Shown one piece after another: positions 54,781 to 63,008 of a stretch of DNA of 64,000 bases. The notes under the pieces are model-generated. The model was given only the letters and a program-made list of their open reading frames with translations, did no database searches and was not told where the DNA came from. A program made the translations under genes and the position numbers. The first letter of the stretch is position 1; each line of letters starts with the position of its first letter. The stretch lies in the NCBI RefSeq assembly GCF_000526515.1, contig NZ_JAGF01000001.1, positions 2,728,001 to 2,792,000 of the forward strand, given 5' to 3'. Source of the DNA: Cellulomonas sp. KRMCY2 (GTDB taxonomy: Bacteria; Actinomycetota; Actinomycetes; Actinomycetales; Cellulomonadaceae).

Positions 54781-55710
54781 TCAGGGCCGTCCGGTCGACC
54801 GTCGCGTCGGCGCCACGACCTTGATCACCGCGGAGTCGTCCGCTGCCCCGAGGCCCTGGGCCTGCCCGAGCAGGTAGAGCTGTTCAGCGGCTGCGGCGAG
54901 CGGGGACGGCAGCCCTGCGGCGCGGGTTGCCCGGCCGACGATGCCCATGTCCTTGACGAAGATGTCCAGCCGACTGAGCACCTCGGCCCCCGCCTCGGTG
55001 TAGGCCTGGAGGATCCGCGGGCCGCGGTTGGCGAGCATGAACGAGCCGGCCGCACCGGCTCCCAGTGCCTCGAGAGTCCTGGCCGGGTCGAGACCGAGCG
55101 CATCGGCCAGGGCCAGGGCCTCTGCGGCGGCGGCGATGTGCACACCGCACAGCAGCTGGTTGACCGTCTTGAGCGCCTGACCGTCGCCGGGCCGGTCACC
55201 GACCACGGTGAGCGTCGATGCCAGGAGCTCCAGGACCGGCCGTGCCCGCTCGAGGGCGGCGGGCTCCGCGCCGACGACGATCAGCAGGTCGCCGGCACCT
55301 GCCCGGGCCGGGCCGCCCGACAGCGGCGCATCGACCAGGGCCACGCCGCGCGCGGCCAGACCGGCGACCGTCGCGGGGATCGCCTCGGTGCCGACGGTGC
55401 TGGTCAGGATCACCACGGCGCCGGTTCGCAGGCTCGTGGCCACGCCGTCGGGACCGAACAGGACGTCGTCGAGCTGGGTTCCGCTGCGCACCGCGACCAG
55501 CACCGCGTCGGCACCGGTGACGGCCTCGCGCGCCGAGCTGCTGGGCACGACGCCGGCGTCGGCGGCGAGCCGCAGCCGGGCGGCGTCGATGTCGAACCCG
55601 TGCACCGTGAGCCCGGTGACGAGCCGGGTCGCCATCGGCAGGCCCATCGCGCCCAGGCCCAGGACGGCGACGGTGTAGCCGGGGGTTCGGGGATCTGCCT
55701 CGTGCGGCAT
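54781..55710 (-). CDS. ltnD: 3-hydroxyacid dehydrogenase family protein (L-threonate/4-carbon acid dehydrogenase-like)
   Basis: 309 residues. NAD site VAVLGLGAMGLPMATRL, substrate loop DAPLSGGPARAGAGDL, and catalytic Lys in GQALKTVNQLLCGVHIA. The C-terminal helical domain includes LDIFVKDMGIVGRATRAAG. Partnership with the four-carbon acid sugar kinase upstream matches LtnD/DenD-type pathways that oxidise L-threonate or D-erythronate to a 2-keto acid. ATG 55710 has CAGGAG upstream, 25 bases after the kinase. The aldolase (OtnC) and isomerase (OtnI) of that pathway are not in this window. Confidence 0.8.
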   Translation of the reverse strand: MPHEADPRTPGYTVAVLGLGAMGLPMATRLVTGLTVHGFDIDAARLRLAADAGVVPSSSAREAVTGADAVLVAVRSGTQLDDVLFGPDGVATSLRTGAVVILTSTVGTEAIPATVAGLAARGVALVDAPLSGGPARAGAGDLLIVVGAEPAALERARPVLELLASTLTVVGDRPGDGQALKTVNQLLCGVHIAAAAEALALADALGLDPARTLEALGAGAAGSFMLANRGPRILQAYTEAGAEVLSRLDIFVKDMGIVGRATRAAGLPSPLAAAAEQLYLLGQAQGLGAADDSAVIKVVAPTRRSTGRP

Positions 55711-55735
55711 GGTGGTTCTCCTGCAGGTCGACGGG

Positions 55736-57172
55736 TCAGGGCATCGTGCTGAGCGTGCGCACCACGGCGGCCAGGGCCGCGTCGTCCCCGACGTTGCCGG
55801 CGAACACGACGTAGGGGATCCCCGCGGCCGGGCCGTCCACCGGCTCCCACAGGGAGACGATGCCGGGCAGCATCGGGCCCCGGACCACGGCACGGCGGAT
55901 CTCCAGGCCGTGCGCGGCGACGTCGGAGGACGTGATACCGCCCTTGGCGACGACGAACCGTGGCCGGTGGAGCGCGATCGTCCGACGCACGACCTCGACG
56001 ACGGCTGCCGAGACGGCCCGCGCGATGCGCAGGCTCTCGGCCGGATCGTCGGCCCGGACCAGCAGCCTGCTGGTGTGCAGGATCACGTCCGTCCGGGTCA
56101 GCGCTTCCGCGACGGCCGAGGCGGTCGCCGCCACGTGTGCGCCGGCAGTGGCCGGGTCCAGCAGGAGCTCGACCTGGAGCTCGACCACCGCCGCCGAGGC
56201 GTGCCGAGCGGTCAGCACGGCCAGCTGCCGGGTCGTCGTCCCGACATGGGAGCCGACCACGATCAGCCCGCCACCGGGCCCCGCCCCGGCGCACGCCTCC
56301 GCGCGGCACAGGGGCGGTCGTTCCCGCTGCCCGATGCGGGCCCGGACGAAGGGTGGACCGACCCGGTACAGCAGTCGCATGCCCTGGGCCTCGGCCAGTG
56401 CCAGGCCCAGGGCCAGAGCCCGCAGGTCGTCCTCGGTGACGATGTCGACCACGATCGGGGTCGAGTCCGTGGCCGGGGCGACGGCCGCGGCGATGCCCGT
56501 CGCCCCGCCCCGGACGACGGCCAGGTCCAGGACGATGACGTCCGACGCGGCGAACCGCCCGGCGGACTTCTCCTCGACGTACCTGGCCAGCTCCGAGCTC
56601 CGGTAGCCGAAGCTGGCGTCCTGCGCGTACTCCGTGTCGGCGACGGGGGTCAGGACGCCGTCGGCGCGCATGTAGTGCACCCCGCCGATGGTGATCCGGC
56701 CCGCGTCGGGGAACGCAGGGACGATCACCACGCCGTCGGTCGGCAGACCGGCCACCTCGAGCAGGGTCGCCGCGATGACGTCCGGCTCGAGGGGGTAGTG
56801 CCCGCGCAGGGTGGAGTCGCTGCGACTGACGAAGCCCAGCGTGGTGCCGGTGGCCGCCGCCGCGGCGAGCGCTGTGGTCACGACGTCCCGCGTCCTGGCC
56901 GCCGCCTCGGTGGCGTCCAGGCTGCGCGTGTTGGTCAGCACGTACACCGCCGGCGCGGTCGTGGTCCCGATGCGGTGGGTGAAGGCCCAGACGAAGTCCT
57001 CGACCTCCCATCGCAGGAGCACCGGGAGGTCCGCGACCGACTGGGTGCCGGTCGGGTCGTCGTCCAGCACGACCAGGATGCGGGGCGCTGCCGCGACCGA
57101 GGCCGCCACCGCCGCCGGATCGACCGGGACCCCGGGCGGGAACCCGGCCAGGAGCTCAGCCTCGAGTGCCAC
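55736..57172 (-). CDS. otnK: Four-carbon acid sugar kinase family protein (OtnK-like, DUF1537)
   Basis: 478 residues. VVLDDDPTGTQSVADLPVLL is the N-terminal substrate-binding signature, followed by YVLTNTRSLDATEA and FVSRSDSTLRGHYP. The nucleotide-binding C-terminal domain has LIVVGSHVGTTTRQ, KGGITSSDVAAHGL and FAGNVGDDAALAAV. It would phosphorylate a 3-keto or 2-keto four-carbon acid. GTG 57172 starts 13 bases after the LacI stop with no clear ribosome site, so translation may depend on coupling. It is the middle gene of a LacI-kinase-dehydrogenase operon. Confidence 0.85.
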   Translation of the reverse strand: MALEAELLAGFPPGVPVDPAAVAASVAAAPRILVVLDDDPTGTQSVADLPVLLRWEVEDFVWAFTHRIGTTTAPAVYVLTNTRSLDATEAAARTRDVVTTALAAAAATGTTLGFVSRSDSTLRGHYPLEPDVIAATLLEVAGLPTDGVVIVPAFPDAGRITIGGVHYMRADGVLTPVADTEYAQDASFGYRSSELARYVEEKSAGRFAASDVIVLDLAVVRGGATGIAAAVAPATDSTPIVVDIVTEDDLRALALGLALAEAQGMRLLYRVGPPFVRARIGQRERPPLCRAEACAGAGPGGGLIVVGSHVGTTTRQLAVLTARHASAAVVELQVELLLDPATAGAHVAATASAVAEALTRTDVILHTSRLLVRADDPAESLRIARAVSAAVVEVVRRTIALHRPRFVVAKGGITSSDVAAHGLEIRRAVVRGPMLPGIVSLWEPVDGPAAGIPYVVFAGNVGDDAALAAVVRTLSTMP

Positions 57173-57185
57173 CGGCGGTCGCCGC

Positions 57186-58217
57186 TCAGGCGCCGAGGGC
57201 GGTGGAGCCGCGGACCACGAGGCGGCAGGGCATGGTCTCCACGCCGGTCGTGGTGGTGCCGTTCATGGCGTCGACGAGGAGCTGGGCGGCGCGGCGGCCG
57301 AGCATCTCGAGGTTCATGTCGATGCTGGTCAGGGGTGGGCGGGCGCCGGAGGTCATGATGTGCCAGTTGTCGAAGCCCATGACCGCGACCTGACCGGGGA
57401 CGTCGATGCCGCGGTCGCGCAGGACGTCCAGGACCCCGCGGGCGATCTGGTCGCTGCCGCACAGGATCGCGTCGACGTCCGGGTTCTGGTCGAGCAGGGT
57501 GTGGGTCGCGGCGCGGCCCCAGGCCTCGGTCCAGCTGCCGAACCGGACCGTCGCCCCGGCCAGGTCCAGACCGGCGGCGGTCAGGGCGGCCAGGGCGCCC
57601 TTGGCGCGGTCCTGGGCGGCGGAGTACTGCACCTCACCGGAGATGTGGGCGATCCGGCGGCGGCCGGTGGCCACCAGGTGCTCGACGGCCAGGGCTCCGG
57701 CGTTGACGTTGTCGGGGATCACCGAGGCGTCGTGGGGGTCGGTCGAGGGGGCGTAGGCGTAGACGACCGGGATCGGCAACCGGCCCAGCGTCGTCCGGGG
57801 GTCCGTCGTGCTGCCGACCACGATCAGGCCGTCGACGCGCCGGCCGAGCAGGGCGCGCAGGTGGTGCTGCTCACGGATCGCGTCCTCGCGTGCGTCGCAC
57901 AGCAGGACCGACATCTTCCCGCCGCCGAACGCGTCCTCGGCGCCCATCAGGATCGGCAGGCTGAACCGGCCGACCAGGTCGTTGGTCAGCAGCCCGACCG
58001 TCCCGGTCTGCCCGGCGACGATCGCCTGGGCCAGGGAGTTGGGTGTGAACGAGACCCGATCGGCGGCCTCGATCACCCGGCGCCGGGTCTCGGGGTGCAC
58101 GTTGGCCCGCCCGTTCAGCGCCTTGGAGGCCGTGGCGACCGAGACCCCGGCCAGCGTCGCCACATCACGCAGGGTCGGTGTCCGCGGTCGGCTCGGCACA
58201 TTCTCGACGACGCTCAC
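57186..58217 (-). CDS. LacI-family repressor, paralogue 2
   Basis: 343 residues, the same length as the LacI gene at 41787-42818 and differing at 11 positions (for example Gly/Asn at residue 6 and Phe/Leu in SIDMNFEML). The HTH region is identical. GTG 58217 (a second GTG is at 58220) follows GGAGGGGG. The likeness begins and ends almost exactly at the gene ends. It leads an operon with the four-carbon acid kinase and dehydrogenase. Degenerate operators at 58281 and 58340 suggest autoregulation. Confidence 0.9.
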   Translation of the reverse strand: MSVVENVPSRPRTPTLRDVATLAGVSVATASKALNGRANVHPETRRRVIEAADRVSFTPNSLAQAIVAGQTGTVGLLTNDLVGRFSLPILMGAEDAFGGGKMSVLLCDAREDAIREQHHLRALLGRRVDGLIVVGSTTDPRTTLGRLPIPVVYAYAPSTDPHDASVIPDNVNAGALAVEHLVATGRRRIAHISGEVQYSAAQDRAKGALAALTAAGLDLAGATVRFGSWTEAWGRAATHTLLDQNPDVDAILCGSDQIARGVLDVLRDRGIDVPGQVAVMGFDNWHIMTSGARPPLTSIDMNLEMLGRRAAQLLVDAMNGTTTTGVETMPCRLVVRGSTALGA

Positions 58218-58280
58218 CACGCTTCCCCCTCCGCTCGTCCCGGTCTGCCTGCCATCGGTGCGGACCTCACCGTCTGGTAA

Positions 58281-58294
58281 CGAAAACGATGTCA
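58281..58294. promoter_or_regulatory. Degenerate LacI-type operator, copy 3
   Basis: CGAAAACGATGTCA matches the 42961 operator at 11 of 14 positions, including the whole left arm and the central CG. It is 64 bases upstream of the LacI paralogue 2 start. Confidence 0.45.
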
Positions 58295-58339
58295 CACAAG
58301 ACGTCAGTTGACCAGTGCCGCCACGCAGCGGAGACGGCA

Positions 58340-58353
58340 AGAAAGTGGTTTCG
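58340..58353. promoter_or_regulatory. Degenerate LacI-type operator, copy 4
   Basis: AGAAAGTGGTTTCG; its complement matches the 42961 operator at 11 of 14 positions. It lies 46 bases from copy 3; a pair could support looping by a tetrameric or dimer-of-dimers repressor. Confidence 0.35.
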
Positions 58354-58457
58354 GAGCGTTTCGTTCTGAGGTGCTGATGGCGACCTGCGGGTCGACGCGG
58401 CGCGCTGTCAGGTGGCCGTCGAGCACGGACCGCTGATCGTCCGCACACCGTCGGCCG

Positions 58458-58463
58458 TAGGCT
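58458..58463 (+). promoter_or_regulatory. -10 box (TAGGCT) of the DDN-like gene, leaderless
   Basis: TANNNT five bases before GTG 58469, with no ribosome site. Confidence 0.35.
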
Positions 58464-58468
58464 GACCT

Positions 58469-58897
58469 GTGATCAGCCGACGGACCCAGACCCTCATCAC
58501 CCGGGCGCACACCTGGGTCTACCGGCGCACCAGGGGTCGCGTCGGCGGCAGGCTCGGGTCGATGGAGCAGGTCCTGCTGACGACCACCGGCCGCACCAGC
58601 GGCCGGCCACGCACGACACCCCTGACCGGGATCCCGCACGGCGACGGCGTGCTGCTGGTCGCCTCCGACGGCGGCAACCGGCAGCACCCGCAGTGGTACC
58701 GCAACCTCCTGGTCGACGCCGAGGTCCTCGTGCAGCGGGGTGGTCGCACGATCCCGATGCGGGCGCGGACGGCGACGCCCGCCGAGCGGGCCGAGCTGTG
58801 GCCCGTCGTCGTGCGGGTGTACGGCGGCTATGCGACGTACCAGAGCCGCACGGATCGGCAGATCCCGCTGGTCGTCTGCGAGCCGATCGCGCTCTGA
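58469..58897 (+). CDS. Nitroreductase-family deazaflavin (F420)-dependent oxidoreductase, DDN-like
   Basis: 142 residues, split-barrel fold. The family pattern is LLTTTGRTSGRPRTTPLTGI, LLVASDGGNRQHPQWYRNLL, VQRGGRTIPMRAR and YATYQSRTDRQIPLVVCEP. Members bind F420 and reduce quinones or nitro compounds, or have unknown substrates. F420 is typical of actinobacteria. It appears monocistronic with a leaderless start. Confidence 0.85.
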   Translation: MISRRTQTLITRAHTWVYRRTRGRVGGRLGSMEQVLLTTTGRTSGRPRTTPLTGIPHGDGVLLVASDGGNRQHPQWYRNLLVDAEVLVQRGGRTIPMRARTATPAERAELWPVVVRVYGGYATYQSRTDRQIPLVVCEPIAL

Positions 58898-58994
58898 GGG
58901 CACTGTTGCCCTGGCGTGCGCCGTCGCCGTGGCGGGCGCCGTCGCGGCGACTTCGGCGAGGCTCGCCTTGGTGGCGCGGGCGGCACCGGTTGCC

Positions 58995-59000
58995 TAGCGT
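58995..59000 (+). promoter_or_regulatory. -10 box (TAGCGT) of the VIT gene, leaderless
   Basis: TANNNT six bases before ATG 59007, with no ribosome site. The preceding 100 bases hold an imperfect GCCGTCGC-type repeat. Confidence 0.4.
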
Positions 59001-59006
59001 CGAGCC

Positions 59007-59756
59007 ATGGAGACCCACGCACGTCCGGATCCGGCCGTCGAGACGATGCCGTCGCCACACCCGGACGAGCCGCACCGCAACGGCCTCCAGGCGCGGCTGA
59101 ACTGGCTGCGCGCGGGTGTGCTCGGTGCGAACGACGGCATCATCTCGACCGCAGGCGTCGTCGTCGGTGTGGCTGCGGCGACGCCGGATCGCACCGGCGT
59201 CCTGATCGCGGGCGTCGCGAGCCTCGTGGCGGGGGCCGTGTCGATGGCGCTGGGGGAGTACGTCTCGGTGAGCAGCCAGCGGGACACCGAGCGGGCCATG
59301 ATCGCCCAGGAGCTCCGCGAGCTCGCCGAGGACCCCGAGGGCGAGCTCGCGGAGCTCGCCGACATCTACCGCCGCAAGGGCCTGACCGTCACCACCGCCA
59401 AGCAGGTGGCACTCGAGCTCACCGCCAAGGACGCACTGGCGGCGCACGTGCACGCCGAGCTGGGTCTCGACCCGCACGAGCGCGTCAACCCGTGGCATGC
59501 CGCCATCGCCTCGGCGATCGCCTTCACCGTCGGTGCCCTGCTGCCGTTGGCCGCCGTCGTGCTCTCGCCGCTGGGGGCACGCATCCCGGTGACCTTCGCG
59601 GCCGTCGTCATCGCGCTGGCCGTGACCGGCTCGGTCAGTGCCCGGATGGGCGGGGCCCACCGGCTGCGCGCGATGATCCGGCTGATCATCGGTGGCGCGC
59701 TCGCGATGGGGATCACGTTCGGCATCGGCGCCCTGCTCGGCGCGACGGTCGTCTAG
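59007..59756 (+). CDS. VIT1/CCC1 family iron/manganese transporter
   Basis: 249 residues with five predicted helices. NWLRAGVLGANDGIISTAG and VAGAVSMALGEYVSVSSQRD are the family hallmarks, and a charged cytoplasmic loop (AEDPEGELAELADIYRRKGL) carries the Glu-rich metal site. It probably moves Fe(II) or Mn(II) out of the cytosol. It stands alone between the DDN-like gene and a convergent GNAT gene. Confidence 0.9.
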   Translation: METHARPDPAVETMPSPHPDEPHRNGLQARLNWLRAGVLGANDGIISTAGVVVGVAAATPDRTGVLIAGVASLVAGAVSMALGEYVSVSSQRDTERAMIAQELRELAEDPEGELAELADIYRRKGLTVTTAKQVALELTAKDALAAHVHAELGLDPHERVNPWHAAIASAIAFTVGALLPLAAVVLSPLGARIPVTFAAVVIALAVTGSVSARMGGAHRLRAMIRLIIGGALAMGITFGIGALLGATVV

Positions 59757-59833
59757 GGCGTCTCTCCCTAGTTGAGCGGTTGGTGGGCGTGATGCTGGGC
59801 GGGTGCGCGCACGTTGCCGCGGCGCAATGCCGG

Positions 59834-60382
59834 TCAGACTACGAGGTCCTCCCAGACGAGAGCGGTCGTCGTGCCGCTCTGCCAGTCGCGTCGCAGAGTG
59901 CCGTAGGCCACCGAGGCGACCGGCTCTCCACCGTCGACCGGCCAGCCCTCCCGGTAGTGCGCCTCCTTGAGCCAGCCGCACCGCAGGAACGTCTTGCGCA
60001 TCGCGATGTTGTCCTCGCGCGTCTGCCCCTCGAAACGGTTGACGTCCGCCATCGTGCCGAACACCAGGTCGGTCGCCGCACGCAGTACCTCGACGCCGAG
60101 GCCGTGACCACGGACCGGCCCGTCGAGCCGGAGGTCAAAGAGCGGTGCCCGGTCCGTGAGGTCCTCAAGCCGGAGGAAGCCGATCCGGCCGAGGTCGGCG
60201 TGCTCGACCCAGTAGGAGTCGTTGTCCTCGTTCCGATAGACGCCTTTGCGAATCGCCCCTTCGACGTCCTCAACCGCGACCTGGGTGCGAACGTGGAAGG
60301 GGAAGACGTTCCGCGTCATGAAGTCGACGAGAGCGGCTCGGTCGGCGCCGACGGGATCGAGCCGGTGGAGCGAGATGGCCAT
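59834..60382 (-). CDS. GNAT-family N-acetyltransferase (RimJ/RimL-like)
   Basis: 182 residues. FHVRTQVAVEDVEGAIR, YWVEHADLGRIGFLRLEDL and the acetyl-CoA loop PVRGHGLGVEVLRAATDLVF, then RFEGQTREDNIAMRKTFLRCGW, follow the N-alpha/peptide acetyltransferase type. ATG 60382 is chosen; a -10-like TACGGT lies seven bases upstream, suggesting a leaderless mRNA. The substrate is unknown. Confidence 0.85.
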   Translation of the reverse strand: MAISLHRLDPVGADRAALVDFMTRNVFPFHVRTQVAVEDVEGAIRKGVYRNEDNDSYWVEHADLGRIGFLRLEDLTDRAPLFDLRLDGPVRGHGLGVEVLRAATDLVFGTMADVNRFEGQTREDNIAMRKTFLRCGWLKEAHYREGWPVDGGEPVASVAYGTLRRDWQSGTTTALVWEDLVV

Positions 60383-60389
60383 GGCGATC

Positions 60390-60395
60390 ACCGTA
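60390..60395 (-). promoter_or_regulatory. -10 box (TACGGT) of the GNAT gene, leaderless
   Basis: On the minus strand, seven bases before ATG 60382; no ribosome site between them. Confidence 0.35.
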
Positions 60396-60534
60396 GGCGC
60401 TCCGACCAATCACGACCTCGCCGTTTGCGCCGAACCGTCGTCCTCGCGACATCATCACGTCGCTGCGACATGGGAGACACGTCCTAGCTGTCAGGACATC
60501 CGGCGCCGGGTCCTCGGCGGCAGGACGCTCGCGG

Positions 60535-61569
60535 TCAGGCGGACTCGCGCAGCACGAGGTGTGCCTCGAAGAGCACCGGCTCGGTGCTGACGTCCTCGCC
60601 CGCCAGCACTGCCTGCAGGATCAGGCCGGCCCGCGCGGCCATCTCGCCCACCGGCTGGGCCACCGTGGTCAGGCTCGGGGACGTGGACTCCGCCACCCCG
60701 ATGTCGTCGAAGCCGACGACGGCGACGTCATCGGGCACGACGACGCCCCGTGCGGCGAGCAGGGGCAGCGCGCCGGAGGCCATCAGGTCGGAGGCCACGA
60801 AGACGGCGTCCACGTCCGGATGCGTGTCGATCAGCTCGGCGACCGCCGCCGCACCGCCGCGCATCGTGAAGTCGCCGTACACGACGGCGTCAGCGGGCAG
60901 CCCGGCCGCGTCCATCGCCGAGCGCCAGCCGCTGAGCCGGTCGATGCCTGCGGTCATGTCCGGCGGTCCGGCGACGGTCCCGATCCGGCGGCGACCGCTC
61001 GCGATCAGGTGCTCGGTGGCCATCCTGGCGCCCAGGGTGTTGTCCATGTCGACGTAGCGGGCGTTCGGCACGTCGAGCGGCCGGCCGATGAACACGCAGG
61101 GCAGTCCGGAGTCGACCAGCTGACGGTTGAGGGCGTCGTCGCGGTGGTGGGAGGCGATGACCGCCCCGTCGACGCCGCCGGTCGTCAGGTAGCGCGCGGC
61201 GCGCTCCGTGCTGGGCCCGGGCCGGGCGATCAGCAGGACGACCTGCAGGTCGGAGTCGTCCAGCGCGAGGCTCAGACCGTTGATGATGCCGCCGAAGAAC
61301 GGGTCGGTCAGCAGCCGCGAGTTCGGCTCGGGCACGACGAGCGCAACCGATCCGGTGCGCCTCGTCGCGAGGCTCCGCGCGACCGGGTTCGGCGTGAAGC
61401 CCAGCTGCGCGATCGCCGCCTCGACGGTGAGCCGGGTGCGGTCGCTGACCAGGTGCCCGCCGTTGATCACCCGCGACGCCGTCGCGCGCGAGACGCCCGC
61501 CACCGCCGCGACCTGGCGGATGGTCGGGGCGCTGCGCCGCAGCGGTACGGCCGTGCGCGGGATGGTCAC
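60535..61569 (-). CDS. LacI-family transcriptional regulator of the beta-glucoside cluster
   Basis: 344 residues. HTH PTIRQVAAVAGVSRATASRV and hinge PNPVARSLA; sensor domain LVVPEPNSRLLTDPFFGGI, IGRPLDVPNARYVDMDN, FVASDLMASGALPLLAARG, GFDDIGVAESTSPSLTTV. It is not closely related to the two cluster 2 LacI proteins. GTG 61569 overlaps the GH1 stop by 4 bases, so the regulator is made from the same operon as its presumed targets. By context it resembles CebR-type regulators responding to cello-oligosaccharides. Confidence 0.9.
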   Translation of the reverse strand: MTIPRTAVPLRRSAPTIRQVAAVAGVSRATASRVINGGHLVSDRTRLTVEAAIAQLGFTPNPVARSLATRRTGSVALVVPEPNSRLLTDPFFGGIINGLSLALDDSDLQVVLLIARPGPSTERAARYLTTGGVDGAVIASHHRDDALNRQLVDSGLPCVFIGRPLDVPNARYVDMDNTLGARMATEHLIASGRRRIGTVAGPPDMTAGIDRLSGWRSAMDAAGLPADAVVYGDFTMRGGAAAVAELIDTHPDVDAVFVASDLMASGALPLLAARGVVVPDDVAVVGFDDIGVAESTSPSLTTVAQPVGEMAARAGLILQAVLAGEDVSTEPVLFEAHLVLRESA

Positions 61570-63008
61570 GCCCAGACCGTACCGGTCGCCGGGACCCTCC
61601 CGGTCCGGGCGGCCTGCGCGAAGGTCAACCCGCTGAGCTTCGGGGTGCGCTCGAGGGTGCCGAAGTCGACCCGGACGATGCCGAACCGCTTGGCATAGCC
61701 GTAGGCCCACTCGAAGTTGTCCAGCAGCGACCACGCGAAGTACCCGCGGACATCGGCCCCTGCCTCGATCGCCTGGTGGACCGCGCGGAGGTGGTCGACG
61801 ACGTAGCTGGTCCGCTCGACGTCGTCGACAGCGCCGTCCGGCCCGACCTCGTCGTCGTACGCCGCCCCGTTCTCGGTGATGTAGAGCGCGATGCCGGCCG
61901 GGCCGGTGTAGTCGGCGTGCAGACGCTCGAGCAGACGGCGCAGGCCGTCCGGCTGGACCTCCCAGTCCATCGCGGTGCGCGGCAGTCCGCGCGAGACCAC
62001 GTGCACGTCCGCTGCGCCGACGTTCGGGTTCGACGTCGGACGCACGACCGCCGCGCCGGTCGGCAGGGTCTCGGCGTGGTCGGGGGCGTGCGCGGTCATC
62101 GCGTTGCCCTGGTAGTAGTTCACGCCGATGAAGTCGACGGGGGTGCTGATGACCTCGAGGTCGCCGTCCCGCACGGGCAGTACGGTGCCCGCCGCCGCGA
62201 AGGAGTCGATGGCCGTCTGCGGGTAGCTGCCCAGCACGACCGGATCGAAGAACAGCCGGTTGATCAGGGCATCGATCCGGTCCGCCGCGTCGACGTCCGC
62301 CGGGTCGCGGGGGTCGGCGGGGTCGGCGACAGTGGTGTTGAACGTGATGCCGAGCGTCGCCGTCGGGTCGGCCGCGCGCAGGGCACGCGTGGCCTGGCCG
62401 TGGGCGAGCAGCAGATGGTGGGCCGCGGAGACGGCCGCCTGCGGCTCCTGGCGACCGGGGGCGTGCTGCCCGCCGGCGTAGCCGAGGAAGGCAGCGCACC
62501 ACGGCTCGTTGAACGTGGTCCAGTGCCGGACCCGGTCACCCAGTGCGCCATGCATCGCCAGGGCGTAGTCCGTGAAGTGGTCGACCACGTCGCGTTCGGC
62601 CCACCCGCCGCGGTCCTCGAGGTACTGGGGCAGGTCCCAGTGGTAGAGCGTCAGCCAGGGCGTGACGCCTGCGGCGAGCAGCCCGTCGACGAGGCGGGAG
62701 TAGAAGTCCAGCCCGGCCTGGTTGAGCCGGCCGGCCTCGGGGAAGACCCGCGGCCAGGCGGTCGAGAACCGGTAGGCCCCGAGACCGAGATCGGCCATCA
62801 GGGCGACGTCCTGCGGCCACCGGTGGAAGTGGTCGCAGGCCACGTCGCCGGTGTCGCCACCGACGACCGCGCCCGGGACGCGGCAGAAGGTGTCCCAGAT
62901 GGAGTCGGTCCGGCCGTCGTCGTGCACCCCGCCCTCGATCTGGAAGGCGGCTGTCGCCGCACCCCAGACGAAGCCCGCGGGGAAGACCAGGTCGTCGGTG
63001 TTCGTCAT
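61566..63008 (-). CDS. Beta-glucosidase, glycoside hydrolase family 1
   Basis: 480 residues, normal for GH1. FPAGFVWGAATAAFQIEGG at the N-terminus, acid/base Glu in WTTFNEPWCAAFLGYAGG (about residue 165), nucleophile Glu in LYITENGAAYDDE (about 380) and WSLLDNFEWAYGYAKRFG. There is no signal peptide, so it hydrolyses imported cellobiose or other beta-glucosides. The ATG overlaps the upstream permease stop (ATGA) and its stop overlaps the LacI start, so the operon is tightly coupled. Confidence 0.95.
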   Translation of the reverse strand: MTNTDDLVFPAGFVWGAATAAFQIEGGVHDDGRTDSIWDTFCRVPGAVVGGDTGDVACDHFHRWPQDVALMADLGLGAYRFSTAWPRVFPEAGRLNQAGLDFYSRLVDGLLAAGVTPWLTLYHWDLPQYLEDRGGWAERDVVDHFTDYALAMHGALGDRVRHWTTFNEPWCAAFLGYAGGQHAPGRQEPQAAVSAAHHLLLAHGQATRALRAADPTATLGITFNTTVADPADPRDPADVDAADRIDALINRLFFDPVVLGSYPQTAIDSFAAAGTVLPVRDGDLEVISTPVDFIGVNYYQGNAMTAHAPDHAETLPTGAAVVRPTSNPNVGAADVHVVSRGLPRTAMDWEVQPDGLRRLLERLHADYTGPAGIALYITENGAAYDDEVGPDGAVDDVERTSYVVDHLRAVHQAIEAGADVRGYFAWSLLDNFEWAYGYAKRFGIVRVDFGTLERTPKLSGLTFAQAARTGRVPATGTVWA

